This document shows positions 59,590 through 64,000 of a stretch of 64,000 bases of DNA, in pieces. Numbering within the stretch: the first letter of the stretch is position 1; each line of letters begins with the position of its first letter. Below the pieces are notes generated by a model. That model ran no database searches. It had not been told where the DNA came from and worked only from the letters and a program-made list of their open reading frames with translations. The translations under genes were made by a program, and so were the position numbers. This DNA comes from Gamarada debralockiae (taxonomy: Eukaryota > Ascomycota > Leotiomycetes > Helotiales > Hyphodiscaceae), in the NCBI GenBank assembly GCA_002803225.1, contig NXFV01000353.1, positions 25,092-89,091 of the forward strand. Reading direction: 5' to 3'.

Positions 59590-61445
59590 GAATGTCATCC
59601 AATAGCCCTGAGATCTATTACAGTGGTCCCACAGCGGATTTGATTCTTGCCAGAAGCCTCTCCTAATGGCAGGCTGCCCTTCGCGTTGCAAAATCGATTC
59701 GAGGGTTCTCAGAGAGCAGCTTCAAACTTGAAGGACTCCTTTCCCGGATTCCTGCGTTGCTGAACAATATCCCAAGCAGCTCTACCTGGATTGAGGGGTA
59801 TTCTACCTGGAAAAATTCTGATGCGTCTTGCCCTCTGGTTGACAAGACCGAGAAAATATACAGATTCCACCTTCGAAGTCAGTATCCTACAACATGTACA
59901 ATATCTACTTTAGACAACTTTCAAGGGAAAACTAAACAACGGTATTGCTCTACTTATACTAGGTTGGGGCATACATTCTTAGTGCGACTCTCGCAGAAAG
60001 ACAGCAGCTCACCTTACGATATACGCCGCTCGATAGTCCTGTTGGATTAGTGGAAATCAATCTCGACTACGCTTCGCCGCAAGAACCTACATGGTGGAAG
60101 GTAATAACCGCTCGTGGCTCTGGATGGTTGATTTCTGCCAAATCGCTATAGTCCGTGGGCAGTTCTGGTCGATAACCTTGATCTTGAGATTGTCGGCGAG
60201 ATTGATATTAGCCATAGCCCGCCAACTGCAAGCCAGGCTGCACGTTACCTTACGAGACTTTGTGTTGCCTACGACCTTGGAAGCCAATGCTCTGCAGCGC
60301 TATCTGCGGCTCTCAGCCTTCCGCTCCATCGCAGTACGGCCCCTTTGGGTTCAGTCACGATTGAGCTTCCATATCCACCATTATCAATTCGTGTCGCATC
60401 TCCGAGCCTGAGTTAGTATCCGACCGATTTTGGACTCCTTGACCGCTATATGACACTAAGTCTAGTTCAAGCTACTTTGGGTCTGCTTTATAGAGCGTAT
60501 TCTCGGAGCCAGTTGTCCCGTGTAATTTTGCTGGGCTTGGCTAGGACCTATTAGCGATGTTCTGCGCCCTATTCTTCAGGAGAACAGACTTGAACTTCTG
60601 GCCAAAGTCCTGTCTTTTACAAATGTCGCGCCGTTATGGCTTGGGATATGTCAGATGGCTTTGGTTGTTGCTATGGCACGGTTGTGTACACATATCTTGG
60701 GTCTGGCAACCCTACCTTTCTTCCTTCCTTAGATATCTATCAATATATGATTTTACGACACAATATCGTCTGATTCGACAGGATAGCGCTTTGTGGTCGA
60801 AGAACGATCATCAATAGCATCATGCCCTTCCTCGATGAACTACGACCTTATCCATATACACAGCCTTTTGTCGATGCTACTGCCTGGACTAGTATACCTC
60901 AATCTTTCATGGACAGCTACCCTCCTGGATTATACCTTCAAGATAGGAGAATCTCTAGAGCTAACATCTGGCATTTACGTCATGACTGTCACAAGAATTA
61001 TGAAGACGACTCATTCTTGACCACTCCGCCACATAGATAGCCGCCCTTTAGGACAATGCCCGTTGAGGATATTGAGCTTGAGTTGCTTTATCACCTCAAC
61101 TGTTTACATCAATAGAAGTATGACTTTTGGACTTGGTTACCTAGTGGTATTAGAGACACTGGATTTTTGGGTGACGGGAGGGACTGCTATTTGCCGCAGG
61201 AACCACTCTATAGGATTAGGATACAAGAAAGTAAAGTCAGGGGGGCCGGATTAACTACGCTGCTTCATAGGCGGCCACAAAAAGGGTTTTTGGGTGGTGT
61301 TGTAGTCAGGTTGAGAGAGGGTTAGCGGCAACCTTGTTCCCCGCCGCGACATCGATGCTCCGCTTGGTAGTGCCGAAAGTGATGTCGCTCTTGATTCTGA
61401 TGATATTGATGCTATTCATGAATGGATAAAGACTCTACAATAAAC
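59590..61445 (+). pseudogene. Multi-frame relic of an uncharacterised fungal protein
   Basis: Protein-like pieces appear in order on the plus strand in changing frames, with stops: SSSTWIEGYSTWKN (59.8 kb), SPPTASQAARYLTRLCVAYD (60.2 kb), LYLQDRRISRANIWHLRHDC and FLTTPP (60.9-61.0 kb), MPVEDIELELLYHLNC (61.05 kb) and FWTWLPSGIRDTGF (61.12 kb). The last segments read like a conserved C-terminal module of a large fungal family of unknown function. No element ends were found. Confidence 0.45.
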
Positions 61446-62690
61446 CGAGCGCTCTATTTTCTCTCCAGGTCATTTATGCCCTTTTCCCTTCCTTTTCCCC
61501 TTTTCGTTATGTGATGTCGACTCCGTTGCTGTGGACGAGCTTTCCTGAGGCGTACAATCATATACATAATATGGCATTCCATCAGGATCTCGATTGGAAC
61601 TGTATATTAGCTTCTTTGTGAGTCCCAAGTCCACTCACTCCATTTTCCAGAGTCTTCCTGATAGTTATACTCGTATTCACCCTTAGAATTCACACGGTAT
61701 CTCACCCATCTCCTATCACTCCAACTCCATCCGCTCCAAGGCTGACGTAGTCTTGTCACTTATAATTGATTTTTCAAAGCCTTTCACAAGCTTTGCCGTC
61801 TCTTCCTTATACTTTTTGTCGCTCCACTAAAGCGGATCCTTAGAACTTTCGGAATCAACTCGACTATGCCCCGCCTCCTTTGTCTTGCCCTTGCTAAACT
61901 GAGATCTGTCGTCAGATTCCGGCCATGGAATGCCTAACTTATCCACTGTGTAAATAGGGAATTCATCATCGGGCTGAGTTCCCCAAAATTCGTCGGGGGA
62001 GCCCCTGGATGTGGATGTTTTCGGCACCGTTTGCAGTCAACGTACTTCACTTCAACGACTTCGTTATAGCCTCCGGTTATACAGCGAGACCATTTGAATG
62101 TGCAAGCCACGTATTTTGATTCCATTCCATCCCCCTTTACAAATTCCAAGGGTGTGGTTATTATTCGCGCAGCCACACCTCTCGCAGGTTCCAGCATCAC
62201 CAGAGTTCGACGTCATCTATTCGCAGTGAGCCGTAGCATTTCCCCATTGGAAGCACCGCGGCCTACCACTACAGCAGATGGGCTTTCCGATCAGCCAGCA
62301 GATTTCTACTATAGAAAAGAGGCTTTGTATCTCAAATTCTGTAGTCTGGCAATCAGGGCGGAAGGGCCTTCAAAAACAGTTAAGGTGTTTGCCTAAATGT
62401 GATAGGGGTTATGAAGGAGTGGCCTTGGTTTGAGAACGCCGGGTTGGTTACCAGACGCCACCTTCAGCCTCGGCGCCGCAGGCAACTGTCAAGTGTCCCG
62501 CTTTGTGCAATATCTTTCTCCCATTTGTTATAGTTTATCCGATCCTGGCTAGTATGTGCGGAAGTACATTGTTTTATTGGTGCCCGTGTCTTCTCGTGCC
62601 AAGTTGAGAAACATGTGCCTGTGCTCTCGGCCCAGGTGTGGAGCGGGCCGATGAGCCATTGCGTGACATCCGCACCCCGCATGCTACAAA
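61446..62690. other. Relic-like sequence without a recognised gene
   Basis: A minus-strand frame at 61934-62200 (LEPARGVAARIITTPLEFVK, VVEVKYVDCKRC) is protein-like but cannot be placed in a family. Confidence 0.3.
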
Positions 62691-63480
62691 CTAGAAGAGA
62701 GGGTACTTCGGCATAACAGAGATCGAATTGCATGCTGCCACGACGGGTGCAAGGGGCGGATAGCGACAAGCAATATCAATATTCTTTGCTATAACCTTTC
62801 GTCGAGTATCTCCCTTAGAACAAGTAAGGTAGAAGGTAGCAAAGTCTATCTCCTGCCTAGCTAATTCTGCGTCTAATTGATCAAGGCAATTTCGATCCTC
62901 TTGTATCACTATCAAAAGCCTTGTTGTAGAGGTAAACTTTCTATATTTCGCCCAAAACCTATCCTACTGTTTCTCATATGCTACAAACGAACTAAATATA
63001 AACTAGGAAGCCTCCTTAGCAACAAGGAATCCATTGAATATAAGACAGTTATACCCTCTACTGGCTCCAATTGCCCTTATAGACTCCCTATATCTCAGGG
63101 AAGTGCTCCTTATATAGGTCCCGCTAGTACTTCAAGGGGATAAAACACCTATTGACAACAAGTGTTTGCCCAAACTCCTAGTCGTGGACAAGCTGTTCTA
63201 GCTCGCCTGCTTGTTGATAGGTCATTGACAGAGGCTAGGGAATAGAGGCGCGAGGCATTGCCTTAAGCTTCTTGCTGTCGCCAAGGAATTTGAAGGTAAG
63301 TTCGTTAGAGGCAAGTTTCAGGGCTTTATTTGTAAGCATTCCTTTCTTCGAGGACAACAAGGATTCCGACTTGAGCCTAAACTTCCCTAAGGAAAACAAG
63401 ATCCCAGGAGTATTAGTATTAATAGTCAGCTAAGAAGTTAGAGTAGTTAGCCTTAGAGGAGGTTCAGTCAGGGCAAGAGG
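62691..63480 (-). pseudogene. Stop-riddled relic, RIP-like
   Basis: Reading the minus strand gives a continuous protein-like text interrupted by TAG codons: KALKLASNELTFKFLGDSKK, TYQQAGELEQLVHD, EFGQTLVVNRCFIPLKY, RDLYKEHFPEI, then (shifted) LIVIQEDRNCLDQLDAELAR and KGDTRRKVIAKNIDIACRYP. Several TAGs stand where Trp (TGG) would fit, as in HD-stop-EF and KY-stop-RD, which matches TpG to TpA change. Family not recognised. Confidence 0.5.
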
Positions 63481-63671
63481 TTCTACCAAAAGCTCGTCTG
63501 CAACACGAGAGTCCAATAACCCCACATCAAAAGACTTGATCTCACCGAGCTTTTGCTCCTGCCTAGACTTAGGCTGATACGTAACGACCTCCTGGTTCCA
63601 CGGAATAGGCTCGTAGGCGTCTGCCTACTTTAAGAGTCGATGTAACAGAAGTACAAGGAATGCAGGTTCAT

Positions 63672-63801
63672 GGGCGATTTCACGGGCGATCTCACAGGCG
63701 ATTTCATGGGCGCTTTCAGAAGGGCGCTTTCAGAAGGGCGCTTTCAGAAGGGCGCTTTCAGAAGGGCGCTTTCAGAAGGGCGATTTTGGAAGGGCGATCA
63801 G
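63672..63801. repeat. 12-14-bp tandem repeat
   Basis: About ten units of GGGCGMTTTCA plus one to three bases. The central five are identical (GGGCGCTTTCAGAA); the outer ones carry GGGCGATTTCAC, GGGCGATCTCACA or GGGCGATTTTGGAA. It lies just upstream, in the relic's reading direction, of the stop-riddled relic. Confidence 0.9.
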
Positions 63802-64000
63802 GTGATCGCAAAGTGCATGTGACCTAAGCGAGGTTCTTACAATTGTAAGAACCCCCACGTGACATTCACCAGAACTGTCACGCGCGACCAAACCTGGAAT
63901 TACGCCATATCTTGAGCCCTGGCTCAACAAATGCAACAACCCTGAAGGAGTCGATCTAGACTTACGGAAGCGCTGAAGATCGGAAGCCCCGAAGGACTGC

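Overview
The window is nuclear DNA of a filamentous ascomycete (Pezizomycotina, probably Leotiomycetes-like; class is an inference). Evidence: genes are split by 48-185 bp introns with CTRAC/CTAAC-type branch sites; there is a velvet-family regulator of the VelC type, a HET-domain protein, a fungal Zn2Cys6 regulator, a small-subunit catalase, a three-exon histone H4, and decayed, partly RIP-like sequence at the right end. I resolved the intact genes exon by exon, and every coding model given closes in frame.

Layout. 0.7-4.7 kb: a divergent fatty-acid pair, peroxisomal 3-ketoacyl-CoA thiolase (-) and a FATP/Fat1-type very-long-chain acyl-CoA synthetase (+), sharing a 358-bp promoter with a CCGAGG (FarA/FarB-type) site. 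4.8-7.4 kb: HET-domain protein (-). 8.3-10.4 kb: CTP synthase (-). 10.8-12.2 kb: VelC-like velvet regulator (-), followed by about 5 kb without a recognisable gene. 17.4-18.5 kb: broken epoxide hydrolase. 20.2-25.6 kb: arrestin-like protein (+), Zn2Cys6 regulator (-), and a broken monocarboxylate-type MFS transporter (-). 26.5-28.1 kb: catalase (+). 28.8-35.1 kb: dense housekeeping block with APC/C subunit Cdc27 (-), SND2/TMEM208 (+), DUF3605 protein (-) and NADH-cytochrome b5 reductase (+). 35.3-39.1 kb: relic of mitochondrial ribosomal protein mL49/Img2, an intact PRISE-type reductase, and another relic. 39.6-46.2 kb: secreted S28 serine peptidase (-) and a large P-type cation ATPase (-). 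47.9-50.7 kb: an array of small hairpins, dispersed short repeats, and histone H4 (-).

From about 51 kb to the end the sequence changes character. It is gene-poor, rich in short tandem repeats and full of stop-riddled coding relics. The one long intact gene there (54.3-56.1 kb, -) encodes about 22 SQYQAP hexapeptides fused to a domain that resembles the uracil-DNA glycosylase fold.

The most unusual feature is splicing. Of 44 introns placed in intact genes, five are best explained as GC-AG (two in the acyl-CoA synthetase, one each in the HET gene, CTP synthase and the P-type ATPase) and one, in CTP synthase, as AT-AC. Each was inferred because only that boundary restores the conserved family sequence.
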